From assembly GCA_029882975.1 (NCBI GenBank), contig JAOUJW010000010.1:81461-145460 (forward strand): DNA of 64,000 nt, in the 5' to 3' direction. Origin of the DNA: Gammaproteobacteria bacterium (GTDB taxonomy: Bacteria; Pseudomonadota; Gammaproteobacteria; SZUA-152). Below are positions 35,152-43,636 of this stretch, piece after piece. Both the position numbers and the translations under genes were made by a program. Position 1 is the first letter of the stretch. The number at the start of each line of letters is the position of its first letter. The notes below the pieces were generated by a model that saw nothing but the letters and a program-made list of their open reading frames with translations, was not told the DNA's origin and did no database searches.

Positions 35152-35460
35152 ATGGCGGAAGTCAGCTGTGCCACAATAATGCGGGTCTTGGGAGATGAAA
35201 CGCGCTTGGGGGTGGTAAAGCAGTTGTTGCATACACCCAAACAGGTGAATGAATTGAATCAAGCCATTCCTGTGAGTCAGAGTCTACTGTCACATCATTT
35301 GAAAATTCTGCGCGATGCCGGGCTGGTTATTGCCAAACGGGCCGGCAAAGCTGTTTTGTATGATATTTCTCCAAAATTTAGATTACCTTCCGGAATTAAT
35401 TTGGGCTGCTGTCAGCTGGAGTTTGATTCAACAGAACAGGAGGGCCGCAATGCTATCTAA
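35152..35460 (+). CDS. ArsR-family winged-helix regulator upstream of pst genes
   Basis: The product has 102 residues. The winged helix is visible: VLGDETRLGVVKQLLHTPKQ, recognition helix SQSLLSHHLKILRDAGLV and wing KRAGKAVLYDIS. The classical ArsR metal site ELCVCDL is absent; the C-terminus has GCC. It overlaps pstS by 11 bp and is therefore co-expressed with the phosphate transporter it probably controls. This is unusual, because pst is normally under PhoB. Confidence 0.85.
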   Translation: MAEVSCATIMRVLGDETRLGVVKQLLHTPKQVNELNQAIPVSQSLLSHHLKILRDAGLVIAKRAGKAVLYDISPKFRLPSGINLGCCQLEFDSTEQEGRNAI

Positions 35461-36259
35461 AGTGTTCTTAGGCGTGGCAGTGGTCTGCCTGAGCGCTTGT
35501 TCTGACACCGGGCCGTCACAAAAACTGGTGTTAACCGGTTCCAGTACCGTGGCTCCCTTGGCATTGGAAATCGGGCGCCGATTTGAGCAGCAACACCCCG
35601 GCGTGCGCATTGATGTGCAGACCGGTGGTTCTTCTCGGGGCATTGCCGATGTGCGTCGCGGGGTGTCACAGATAGGAATGGTATCTCGTGCATTGAAACA
35701 AAAGGAGCAGGATCTATCGGCGTTTATCATTGCTCGAGACGGTGTGGGCGTTGTGGTACACAAGGATAATCCCATAGACAATTTAAGCAGTTCACAAATT
35801 GTGGATATTTATACCGGTAAAGTTCGCAATTGGGAAACGATGTCAGGGCTGAAGGCAGCCATTACGGTGGTGAACAAGGCAGAAGGGCGTTCCACTCTGG
35901 AGGTTTTTTTGGAGCATTTTGGCTTAAAAAACAGTCAAATCACCGCAGATGTCATTATTGGTGACAATGAGCAGGCTATTAAGACGGTGGCAGGTAATGT
36001 CAATGCCATCGCATACGTGTCTGTGGGTACTGCGGAACATGATATCGCAGTGGGTGTTCCCATAAAACTGGTGTCTTTGGATGGAAATGCGGCAGCCACT
36101 AAAACCATTGCCCTGGGACGTTATCCCATGTCTCGTGTACTCAACTTGGTGACACGCCATCGGCCCGAAGGCTTGCAAAAGCAGTTTATAGAATTTGCCA
36201 GTTCCACCCAAGTGAGGGATTTGGTGGAAGGACAAAGCTTTGTTGCCGCTTCCCACTAA
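35450..36259 (+). CDS. pstS: Phosphate ABC transporter substrate-binding lipoprotein
   Basis: ATG at 35450 follows AGGAGG. The product has 269 residues with lipobox LSAC. Phosphate-binding signatures: LTGSSTVAPLALEIG, QTGGSSRGIADVRRGVSQIG and NKAEGRSTLEVFLEHF. It belongs to the short PstS branch. It overlaps the ArsR gene upstream and pstC downstream, making a compact operon. Confidence 0.9.
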   Translation: MLSKVFLGVAVVCLSACSDTGPSQKLVLTGSSTVAPLALEIGRRFEQQHPGVRIDVQTGGSSRGIADVRRGVSQIGMVSRALKQKEQDLSAFIIARDGVGVVVHKDNPIDNLSSSQIVDIYTGKVRNWETMSGLKAAITVVNKAEGRSTLEVFLEHFGLKNSQITADVIIGDNEQAIKTVAGNVNAIAYVSVGTAEHDIAVGVPIKLVSLDGNAAATKTIALGRYPMSRVLNLVTRHRPEGLQKQFIEFASSTQVRDLVEGQSFVAASH

Positions 36260-37090
36260 TAAATGGTTTCCACCGCTGTTGCTGCTATGCACGTTGATTG
36301 TGTGCAGTCTGCTATTTTTCATTATAGTTTTTTTGTTAGATGAGGCGGCCTTGGGGTTCACCGGTATTGGTGCTTCACGTTTTCTGGGACTGGCTTGGAA
36401 TCCGACGGAAAATCAATACGGGATCCTACCCATGTTGTTGGCAACCTTATTGTTAACCTTTGGAGCATTGCTGTTGGCTGCACCCCTAGCCATCGCCATT
36501 CCGTGTATTGCAATTATTATAGTTTCGGTCGTATTGCCGCCATTTACCGTCAGGCACTGCAGTTGATGGCCGGCGTTCCCTCGGTGGTGTATGGCTTTTG
36601 GGGTTTGGTGGTTCTGGTGCCAACGATTGCACGTTTGCAGCCGCCGGGGGCCAGTCTATTGGCGGGCACTATTATTCTGGCGCTGATGATATTACCCACC
36701 ATTGCATTGATTGTGGATTCGCACCTTAAAAGCTTGCCTCCCCACTATATACAAAATGCTAAAGCCTTGGGTCTAAGCCGCTGGACCACGGTGCGTCAAA
36801 TCCTGCTGCCGGCAGCCCGTTTAGGTATTCTCACTGCCATGTTGTTGGGAGTGGCACGTGCGATGGGGGAGACCATGGCCGTTCTCATGGTCTGTGGCAA
36901 TATTGTCAAACTGCCCTCCAGCGTATTTGACCCGGTACGGGCATTGACCGCCAATATTGCGCTGGAGATGGCCTATGCTATGGACGCTCACCGGGCGGCG
37001 CTGTTTTTTTGCGGGGTGGTTTTATTGGGATTGTCTATGCTGGTTGTCAACTTGGTAGCGCAACTGGAGCGAGGTAGATCTTATGTATAG
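36240..37090 (+). pseudogene. pstC: Phosphate ABC transporter permease PstC, frameshifted
   Basis: Translation likely starts at TTG 36240 (GGAAGGA upstream, overlapping pstS). The frame encodes the first membrane helices to PLAIAI near 36500, then diverges. The downstream part continues one frame back as SVYCNYYSFGRIAAIYRQAL, then LMAGVPSVVYGFWGL, to the stop at 37090. A single missing base near 36490-36503 explains the break. The second part has the EAA-type loop (AKALGLSRWTTVRQILLPAA). It is either a true null, a sequencing error or a programmed -1 shift. The neighbouring pst genes are intact. Confidence 0.8.
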
Positions 37091-37949
37091 CGTGCATCTA
37101 CAGGAATATACACAAGGAAAACTCGAAGTTTCCGCACTGCTTCTGGGTTTGGTGGCCATAGCTTTGATGTTTTTATTTGCCTTCATACTGATTGATGTAT
37201 TTTGGGTTGGTATTGACAATATTTCCTGGGCTTACCTAACTCAAACCCCTCTGGAGTCGGGACGTGCCGGCGGTATTGGGCCGGTATTGGTGTCTACATT
37301 GCTAATTTTGGCGGTATGTCTCGTGGTCACTGTGCCCTTAGGTTTGGGAACAGCGGTACTATTGGCTGAATATCTGCCACTGGAAAACCCATTGGGTTGG
37401 TTCGTACGCCGAACCTTGGATATTTTGGCCGGTGTTCCCTCTATTGTGATCGGTTTATTCGGGAACGCGTTTTTTTGTGTGCAACTGGGTTTGGGATTTT
37501 CCATCCTGTCCGGTGGATTGACATTAGCCTGCATGGTATTGCCCATTTTTATTCGTGCCTCTGAAGATGGGTTTCGTTGCATAGATGACAGCTATCGGCA
37601 CAATGCGTCGGCGTTGGGCTTGACCCAAGTGTCCACCATTCGTTATGTACTTTTTCCCATGGCTTTACCGGCCATAGCCGTGGGCTTGAGTCTGAGTGTG
37701 GGAAGAGCGTTGGCAGAAACCGCCGCTTTGATTTTTACCAGTGGTTACGTTGACAGAATGCCGGATTCTTTGTTGGAATCAGGAAGGGCATTGTCTATTC
37801 ATATTTTTGATTTATCCATGAATGTGCCCGGCGGTGACAGCCGTGCCTATAGTGCTGCTTTGGTTTTGCTGGTGCTGATAGTGTCTATCAATGTCACGAC
37901 TCAAATATTGATGCGAAGTTTCTTAAAACGAAGGATAGTAAACGTATGA
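37083..37949 (+). CDS. pstA: Phosphate ABC transporter permease PstA
   Basis: The product has 288 residues with six membrane helices. PstA signatures: GGIGPVLVSTLLILAVCLVV, LDILAGVPSIVIGLFGNAFF and NASALGLTQVSTIRYVLFPM (EAA loop). It overlaps pstC by 8 bp and pstB by 4 bp. It forms the inner-membrane channel with PstC. Confidence 0.92.
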   Translation: MYSVHLQEYTQGKLEVSALLLGLVAIALMFLFAFILIDVFWVGIDNISWAYLTQTPLESGRAGGIGPVLVSTLLILAVCLVVTVPLGLGTAVLLAEYLPLENPLGWFVRRTLDILAGVPSIVIGLFGNAFFCVQLGLGFSILSGGLTLACMVLPIFIRASEDGFRCIDDSYRHNASALGLTQVSTIRYVLFPMALPAIAVGLSLSVGRALAETAALIFTSGYVDRMPDSLLESGRALSIHIFDLSMNVPGGDSRAYSAALVLLVLIVSINVTTQILMRSFLKRRIVNV

Positions 37950-38770
37950 AACCTATGATTTTATCGGATTTTGCAGTGGAGGTCGCCGCTCCACAAGCCT
38001 GCACCGCCTCCAGTCTGATTTCTTGTGAAAATCTTAGCGTTTATTACGGTACGCATAAAGCCTTGGACGGTATCAATATTGAAATTCCGGAAAAGCGCAT
38101 ATATGCCTTAATGGGACCATCCGGTTGTGGTAAAACCAGTTTGCTATATGCGATGGCTGGATTGCTGGGGCAGGTTCCCAATGCCAGGGTCAGTGGTTCT
38201 ATTCAATTCAAAGGCAAAGATTTAACCGATGTGAGCAGTGCTCAATCGGTGCGACATCACATTGGCTTTGTGTTTCAAAAACCCACCCCGTTTCCCTTTT
38301 CCATATATCGAAACCTGGAATTGGTTATAAAAGAGCACGGTATAAAGGACAATAGCGAAGTCCGGCATCGCATAGAGTCGGTGCTTTGCCGTGTGGGTTT
38401 GTGGTCAGAGGTGAAAGACCGACTGCATAAATCGGCCTTGGCTTTATCTGGCGGGCAACAACAGCGACTGTGTATGGCTCGGGCTTTGGTTTTACAGCCA
38501 AGCGTATTGTTAATGGATGAACCGTGTAGTGCTTTGGATCCTATTTCCAGTGGCGTTATCGAGGAGCTTATTTCGGATTTGGGAAGAAATCACAGCGTTA
38601 TTCTGGTAACCCACAATTTGGCTCAAGCCAAACGACTATCCCACGATACGGCGTTTTTTTGGGTGAATGGGACTGCCGGTGTTTTAATTGAGTCAGGTCC
38701 AACCCCGCATTTGTTTGCCCATCCAAAGCATGAGTTAACGGCAGCGTATGTATCCGGGGCCAGAGGCTGA
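37946..38770 (+). CDS. pstB: Phosphate ABC transporter ATPase PstB
   Basis: The product has 274 residues. Walker A GPSGCGKT, Q-loop FVFQKPTPFPFSIYRN (the PstB-specific form), signature LSGGQQQRL and Walker B LLMDEPCSALD. ATG overlaps the pstA stop. No phoU follows and no phoB/phoR is present, so the operon lacks its usual regulatory partners in this window. Confidence 0.95.
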   Translation: MKPMILSDFAVEVAAPQACTASSLISCENLSVYYGTHKALDGINIEIPEKRIYALMGPSGCGKTSLLYAMAGLLGQVPNARVSGSIQFKGKDLTDVSSAQSVRHHIGFVFQKPTPFPFSIYRNLELVIKEHGIKDNSEVRHRIESVLCRVGLWSEVKDRLHKSALALSGGQQQRLCMARALVLQPSVLLMDEPCSALDPISSGVIEELISDLGRNHSVILVTHNLAQAKRLSHDTAFFWVNGTAGVLIESGPTPHLFAHPKHELTAAYVSGARG

Positions 38771-38786
38771 CTTGCTGAATAGAACG

Positions 38787-39266
38787 TCAGGGGTGTCTCA
38801 GGGTGAGCAGTTCGCCACTGCCTTCTTGTAGCAGGTTCCAGGGACGCGATAGATTAATGTGGGCCAGGGAAGCCGGTCTCATGGCGTGTTTCTCATGAGT
38901 GAGTTGGTACAGCAATTGTTCCAGACCCGGATTGTGGGCCACTACCATAACGCTTTGAATGTCTGCTGCGATAGTGTTTAGTTGTGCCAGTAATATAGAA
39001 GGTGTGGCTAAATACAGCTGTTTTGACACCGTGAGCTGGGGTAAAGGCGATAAGGCTTTGGCAACCGCTGAGGCGGTCTGAGTGGCTCTGTCAGCAGCAG
39101 AGCAGAGAATGGTTTCCACGTGCAATCCGTTACTCTGCATCCATTGTCCTACATGCAAAGCGCTATCAAGACCATTTTGGGTTAATGTGCGGGCAAAATC
39201 AGAACTTCCGGAGGCGGCCTCGGCATGCCGTAATATGTAGAGTTGCTTGTGCGAAAGGGTATTAAT
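38787..39266 (-). CDS. sixA: SixA-type phosphohistidine phosphatase (apparent ATT start)
   Basis: The frame contains the RHG histidine-phosphatase core: LYILRHAEA (catalytic His), SAADRATQTA and VVAHNPGLEQLL (second His). The motif lies upstream of the first ATG at 39158, so the gene must start earlier, but between the upstream stop codon and the motif there is no ATG, GTG or TTG. ATT at 39266, overlapping the kinase stop, is the likeliest start (159 residues, the usual SixA length). The overlap with the Ser/Thr kinase gene implies co-expression. SixA dephosphorylates His-phosphorylated proteins. Confidence 0.7.
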   Translation of the reverse strand: MNTLSHKQLYILRHAEAASGSSDFARTLTQNGLDSALHVGQWMQSNGLHVETILCSAADRATQTASAVAKALSPLPQLTVSKQLYLATPSILLAQLNTIAADIQSVMVVAHNPGLEQLLYQLTHEKHAMRPASLAHINLSRPWNLLQEGSGELLTLRHP

Positions 39267-42200
39267 TTTTACTTTTCTTGTTGCGTTTGATTCGGTTGTT
39301 TACATAGACGTAATGGGCCAAAGAAGTCTTTTTCCCGTTCTTGTTGACAACGTCAATTTTCAGCTTGTGGATCCCGCTGGGAAAACGTTTGGAATTAAAA
39401 GTCAATGACGGGCTCAAAGGATTCTTGGCTGTTCCCAAATAGGTTTTATCCAACCAAAAGCTCACTTTGTCGATTCCCACGGCATCGTTGACAGTCGCCT
39501 TGATAGCCACTTTACCGGTTAATAGACTCTCTTTTGCGGGTTTGAGTTTGGTGATCAAAGCTCCATCAGAGTCCAATCGGGTTGGTGTTTGTGTGCCAAA
39601 CATATCATCCGTAGAATCGTTATAGTTGGATGCAATGGTAAAGAACTGATTGAATTTTAAACTGGTGTGGTTCACGTTGCTTTGTGCTACCGCTAAAATG
39701 GATTGTGCAACGGCGCGTCGGTAGAAATGTGTATCAACGTTTGATTTGGCGAATTCTATTTGGCCTGAGGCGGAACGGCCATCCAATACACCGTCGTGGG
39801 ATATATCCTGATAAGAAATTTGTGAGAAACCTGCTGAGGTATATTTGGTGTGGGGTTTGACCTCCAGTGCATGGGACAAGTCCAAGGTAACATTGGAAAT
39901 GGCAGCGTTGAACATACCGTAAGCCAGTTCGGGAGTTATGAGGCCGTTGTGTTCGCTGTCGGTAAAACGCCCGGAAGGGGTGGTTTCCATAAACTGAAAG
40001 CCGATCACGTTCTGCATTCTGCGGTAGGCTCGGTTTTGAGCTTTGCCCGGGGTAAGTCCGCGTTTCATGAGGTATTGGGTCAAACCTGCGGCGACGTGGG
40101 TGAAATAGGTGAGGTTAACCAGCGCTTCGTTTTGATTTTTTAGGTTAATAATGGAACTTAATACCATTTGTTCTGAGGGAATGCGTACCAATTGGTCGGT
40201 CATGATTTCACGGTACTCACCACCGTAAGCTGCAATAAAAATGGTGCTATCAGGCGAGTCAGGAATGTTCAGAGAGTAGTCACCATTAGAGTCTGTTCGC
40301 GTTTTGCCAACAAACTTGGAGTGTGGTTTGGTGTCGGTTAAGCGCGCCACACGTATCGTTGCATTTCTTAAGAAACCACCAATATTGGCGGTACCGCTGA
40401 CGGTAATGGTTTTCACTGCCGGTTTCGGCTTCTTATTAACGCTTTTGGGTTGTGTGGTTTCTCTGCTAATAACGGGTGTTGCTTGTACCACTTCCGCCGG
40501 CTTCACCGGCTTGGGTTCAAGTTCGGGCTCAACAGTAGCGCTGGGTTTCGTGTCCTGATTGAACTTGTCGCGAATAGCCTTAATACGTTGTTGTTGCTGG
40601 GCCACCAATCTACCTGCCGGAGAGTCTTTAAATTCAGAAGGAGGCGTACCAAACAACTCAACATTGCTGTTATTGACCAGCAAGGCAATTTTATAATATT
40701 CATTGGCGGCAAATTCATTCTCAAAGGAACGGCCAAACTCCATAATAGACTCTGCCAGTTCTTCGCGGAATTTGCGCGGGGAAAAAGCGCGGGCACCAAA
40801 ATGAACGGCACCGTTGGCGGACGTGCCATTGAGTAAACCATCGTGCTTAACATCGTTAAAAACCATGTCGCTGAATTGGATCAGATTCTTGCTGTCCGTT
40901 GAGGTGTTGTTCATTTTGGAGAGCAGATTAACTGTGGCTAACTGAATAATACTGAACTTGTCATTATCCTTGGGGTTGTTTGCAGAATTGGCATTAACAT
41001 CCGAAGCTTTGCTCACCAGTATATTGTCGATTTGCATGAAATCCGACACTGTGGCATTGGCCCTGGCGACGGCGGCGCTGGCTTCGTATTTATTGCTCAA
41101 GTACATGGCCAGGGCAGTAGACATGTGGGAAAAGAGCGTGATATTAACTCCCATTTCCTTGCCTTCAGTGTAATTAAATACAGCCATCAGTTGCCTGGAT
41201 TTCTCCGGAGTAGAAGCGGTTAACAGCAAAGTTTCCGAGCTGATATTGAGCGGCAGGACGAACACGCCATTTTCATTGGCTTTTAATTTGTCCAGCTTTT
41301 CGATTCTGGAGAAATCGAAATTATTTTTAGCCGCAGAACTGAAGGAATACACACTAATAGTGGAGTGCGCCAGTTGGCCGCTCTGCACCATGCCGTAAAT
41401 GCGACCCGTCGCCGGTGGACTGTAGGTGACCGTGTTAAACAAGGAAAAAGCACCAAAGGTAACCGCCAGCAATGAAGCAGCCATGGCTGCCGAAAGCATC
41501 CAGCGCCGTTTGGGAGCGGCATTGCTTGTATTGTTTTTATTCTTCTTTGCAGTAGGTTCTTTGTTCTTTTTGAGCATGGCTTGCTTCAATGCCTCAGCAA
41601 GCTCAACACCGGATTGGTAGCGGTCTGCGGGATCTTTGGATAATAACTTAGTGACCACATAGCGCATGGATTTGGGAACTTCCGGTCCCAGATTCATGGG
41701 TTTGGGGTCCAATGTGGTGATTTTGTACATCAACGTGGGAATCGTGTCCCCAGTGAAGGGGCGTTCACCGGTGATGAGTTGATACAAAATGACACCGACG
41801 GAGAATAGATCGGCACGACCGTCCACAGGAGTGCCCTGAATCTGTTCCGGAGACATATACTGTGGGGTGCCCAGCACGTCACCCATGCGGGTTTTCATGG
41901 TGATCTCAGGGTCTTCGAAGTGGGCGATACCAAAATCGGTGATTTTTACTTTAAAACTATTGGAGATAATAATGATGTTGCTGGGCTTGATGTCACGGTG
42001 GACAATACCTTTATTATGCGCATAGTCCAAAGCCAAGGCCAACTGCGTGCCTATGGTGACGATTTCGGTGAAGTTGAATTTGCGTCCCGCTTTGATGAGG
42101 TCGCTTAGGGGAACACCCTTGAGACGTTCCATAACAATGAAAGGACGTTTGTCCATTTCATCGATATCATATATAGAAACAATATTGGAATGGGACAAGC

Positions 42201-42384
42201 TGCCAACTGCTTTAGCTTCCCGGAAAAAACGTTCCAAATATTCGTAGTTGTCCGAGCGGTCTTCCCGAAGTATTTTTATAGCAAGCAAACGGTCGGTCTT
42301 AGGGTCATAAGCTTCATAGACGTCTGCCATGGAGCCTTTGCCTATGTGCTCTCTTACTTGATATCTGTTTATTTCCCTAAGCAT
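39262..42384 (-). CDS. Receptor-type Ser/Thr protein kinase with duplicated ectodomain
   Basis: The product has 1040 residues. The PknB-like kinase domain (8-270) is complete: GKGSMADVY, AIKIL (Lys 37), HRDIKPSN (129-136) and DFG (150-152), followed by APE-like MSPEQ. A Lys-rich juxtamembrane segment and one helix (295-316) follow. The periplasmic part contains two related modules, near 327-600 and 690-930, each starting with a carboxypeptidase-regulatory-like beta domain and then a helical region (VNITLFSHMSTALAMYLSNK against VNLTYFTHVAAGLTQYLMKR). An Ig-like domain ends the protein (TVNDAVGIDKVSFWLDKTYL). It overlaps sixA. The ligand is unknown. Confidence 0.9.
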   Translation of the reverse strand: MLREINRYQVREHIGKGSMADVYEAYDPKTDRLLAIKILREDRSDNYEYLERFFREAKAVGSLSHSNIVSIYDIDEMDKRPFIVMERLKGVPLSDLIKAGRKFNFTEIVTIGTQLALALDYAHNKGIVHRDIKPSNIIIISNSFKVKITDFGIAHFEDPEITMKTRMGDVLGTPQYMSPEQIQGTPVDGRADLFSVGVILYQLITGERPFTGDTIPTLMYKITTLDPKPMNLGPEVPKSMRYVVTKLLSKDPADRYQSGVELAEALKQAMLKKNKEPTAKKNKNNTSNAAPKRRWMLSAAMAASLLAVTFGAFSLFNTVTYSPPATGRIYGMVQSGQLAHSTISVYSFSSAAKNNFDFSRIEKLDKLKANENGVFVLPLNISSETLLLTASTPEKSRQLMAVFNYTEGKEMGVNITLFSHMSTALAMYLSNKYEASAAVARANATVSDFMQIDNILVSKASDVNANSANNPKDNDKFSIIQLATVNLLSKMNNTSTDSKNLIQFSDMVFNDVKHDGLLNGTSANGAVHFGARAFSPRKFREELAESIMEFGRSFENEFAANEYYKIALLVNNSNVELFGTPPSEFKDSPAGRLVAQQQQRIKAIRDKFNQDTKPSATVEPELEPKPVKPAEVVQATPVISRETTQPKSVNKKPKPAVKTITVSGTANIGGFLRNATIRVARLTDTKPHSKFVGKTRTDSNGDYSLNIPDSPDSTIFIAAYGGEYREIMTDQLVRIPSEQMVLSSIINLKNQNEALVNLTYFTHVAAGLTQYLMKRGLTPGKAQNRAYRRMQNVIGFQFMETTPSGRFTDSEHNGLITPELAYGMFNAAISNVTLDLSHALEVKPHTKYTSAGFSQISYQDISHDGVLDGRSASGQIEFAKSNVDTHFYRRAVAQSILAVAQSNVNHTSLKFNQFFTIASNYNDSTDDMFGTQTPTRLDSDGALITKLKPAKESLLTGKVAIKATVNDAVGIDKVSFWLDKTYLGTAKNPLSPSLTFNSKRFPSGIHKLKIDVVNKNGKKTSLAHYVYVNNRIKRNKKSKN

Positions 42385-42950
42385 GTTATTTTCTACCGCT
42401 TACCGACTGGTTTATTATCTTGTTTATAGATTTTAATTGGTTTTTAATTCATAAAAGATGAATTACTGAGTTTTTATATCAGTGACGACAATATTAACTA
42501 CGTGACGACAATATTAACTACAAAAACCACACACTGCCTGGAGCCCCTATCAATTATGGACTTATCCATTGAAAAAACTGCCCGAAACAGACAGCCCTGG
42601 AATTATCAACTGATTTGCCTAAGAATCCCCCCGCAGCATTTGTAAATTAGCTAATCATTAGACCTTGTGTCAATAGTTACACACATATTCGGAAATATTA
42701 ACGGGTTTTAGGGGCAGAATTCCCGCTAAGCGACGTATGTTTTTGGCGATCAACGATTTAAAGCATTGTTTTGTCAAAAATGTCATGCATCGATTTTGTT
42801 GATAAACAATGTAAAGCGGAATTTAGAGAGAGTCTAAATCGATGTGCGGCGTGTCTTGTGAACGACATGTTTTGAGCGTCATTCGTCAGTTTTATTGTTA
42901 TTATCGTTTTGTTTGAGTCCGTACCCGCTTAAGGAAAGGTTGGTGAGATT
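42385..42950. other. 566-bp intergenic region between divergent genes
   Basis: It separates the kinase (minus) from a secreted protein gene (plus) and should hold both promoters. It is AT-rich, contains a perfect 20-bp tandem repeat (listed separately) and no convincing ORF. A GGAAAGG site lies just before the ATG at 42951. Confidence 0.6.
42482..42521. repeat. Perfect 20-bp tandem repeat upstream of the kinase gene
   Basis: Two adjacent identical copies of GTGACGACAATATTAACTAC, 98-137 bp upstream of the kinase ATG. The 20-bp period places both copies on nearly the same DNA face, which would suit cooperative regulator binding. Confidence 0.85.
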
Positions 42951-43487
42951 ATGATCAGATTATTATTCGCCGCTGCTGTAGTCCTGTTAGTCGACAGTGC
43001 TTTTGCTGCATCACTCCCTTTGTCCCCACTACCAACAGGTGATGGCGATGCCGCATGGGGTATGAATGTGGAGCAATTACAGCAGACTCTGAAGGTGCAT
43101 AAAGCAACACCGGGCAGTGAGTACAGTTATGCCGATCATGCAGAAACCAATCCCGATGTTTATGTGCGTAAGGTGTCGGACGGTACTCGCTATGAATATT
43201 ATTTTTTCAAAGGCGTTTTGTACAAGATCTATATCGTCTACAGTAAGAATCGAACCAGTCCCACTTTTTATCGCAGCCTGGTACAGGAAACGGCAGCCCT
43301 ATACGGCAAACCCAAAGGTCACTATCAAGAAACCGTGTTTGGAATTCCGGTCACCCATACGGTTTGGGAAGATCAACGCACCAACCTGGATATACGGTCC
43401 GGTGCTGGTTTTGTGTATCGAGTATTACAGGACAGGATAGTCCTCAAGGAAAAGACACTGCAGAAGCAGCGGGAAAACTCGATCTGA
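42951..43487 (+). CDS. Exported hypothetical protein
   Basis: The product has 178 residues. Signal peptide residues 1-19 (ends SAFA-A). The mature domain reads WGMNVEQLQQTLKVHKATPG, YEYYFFKGVLYKIYIVY, FYRSLVQETAALYGKPKGHY. Short secreted proteins with this WGM...F..LYGKP pattern are common in proteobacteria, but I know no function. A strong hairpin follows. Confidence 0.65.
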   Translation: MIRLLFAAAVVLLVDSAFAASLPLSPLPTGDGDAAWGMNVEQLQQTLKVHKATPGSEYSYADHAETNPDVYVRKVSDGTRYEYYFFKGVLYKIYIVYSKNRTSPTFYRSLVQETAALYGKPKGHYQETVFGIPVTHTVWEDQRTNLDIRSGAGFVYRVLQDRIVLKEKTLQKQRENSI

Positions 43488-43606
43488 TATTTGGATAGGG
43501 TGTTTAGGGGAGGGAGGGCGCATGGTTTTTGTGTCCGCCCGCATACACTGGTTTTTCGGTTTTACCGCACTTCCTGGTTTCTGCAACTATATATACGTTT
43601 GGGTAG

Positions 43607-43632
43607 AGGGCAGATAGCGCTCTATCTGCCCT
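43607..43632. terminator. Strong hairpin between convergent genes
   Basis: An 11-bp perfect stem AGGGCAGATAG/CTATCTGCCCT with a CGCT loop, 4 bp past the rsr stop. There is no long T run on either strand. It could terminate, or protect the rsr 3' end. Confidence 0.6.
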
Positions 43633-43636
43633 TAAC

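Noticed and set aside
36395..37090. Separate permease gene starting at ATG 36395
   Set aside because: Its first 40 residues are not permease-like; the preceding frame supplies the missing PstC helices, so a frameshifted single gene is the better reading.
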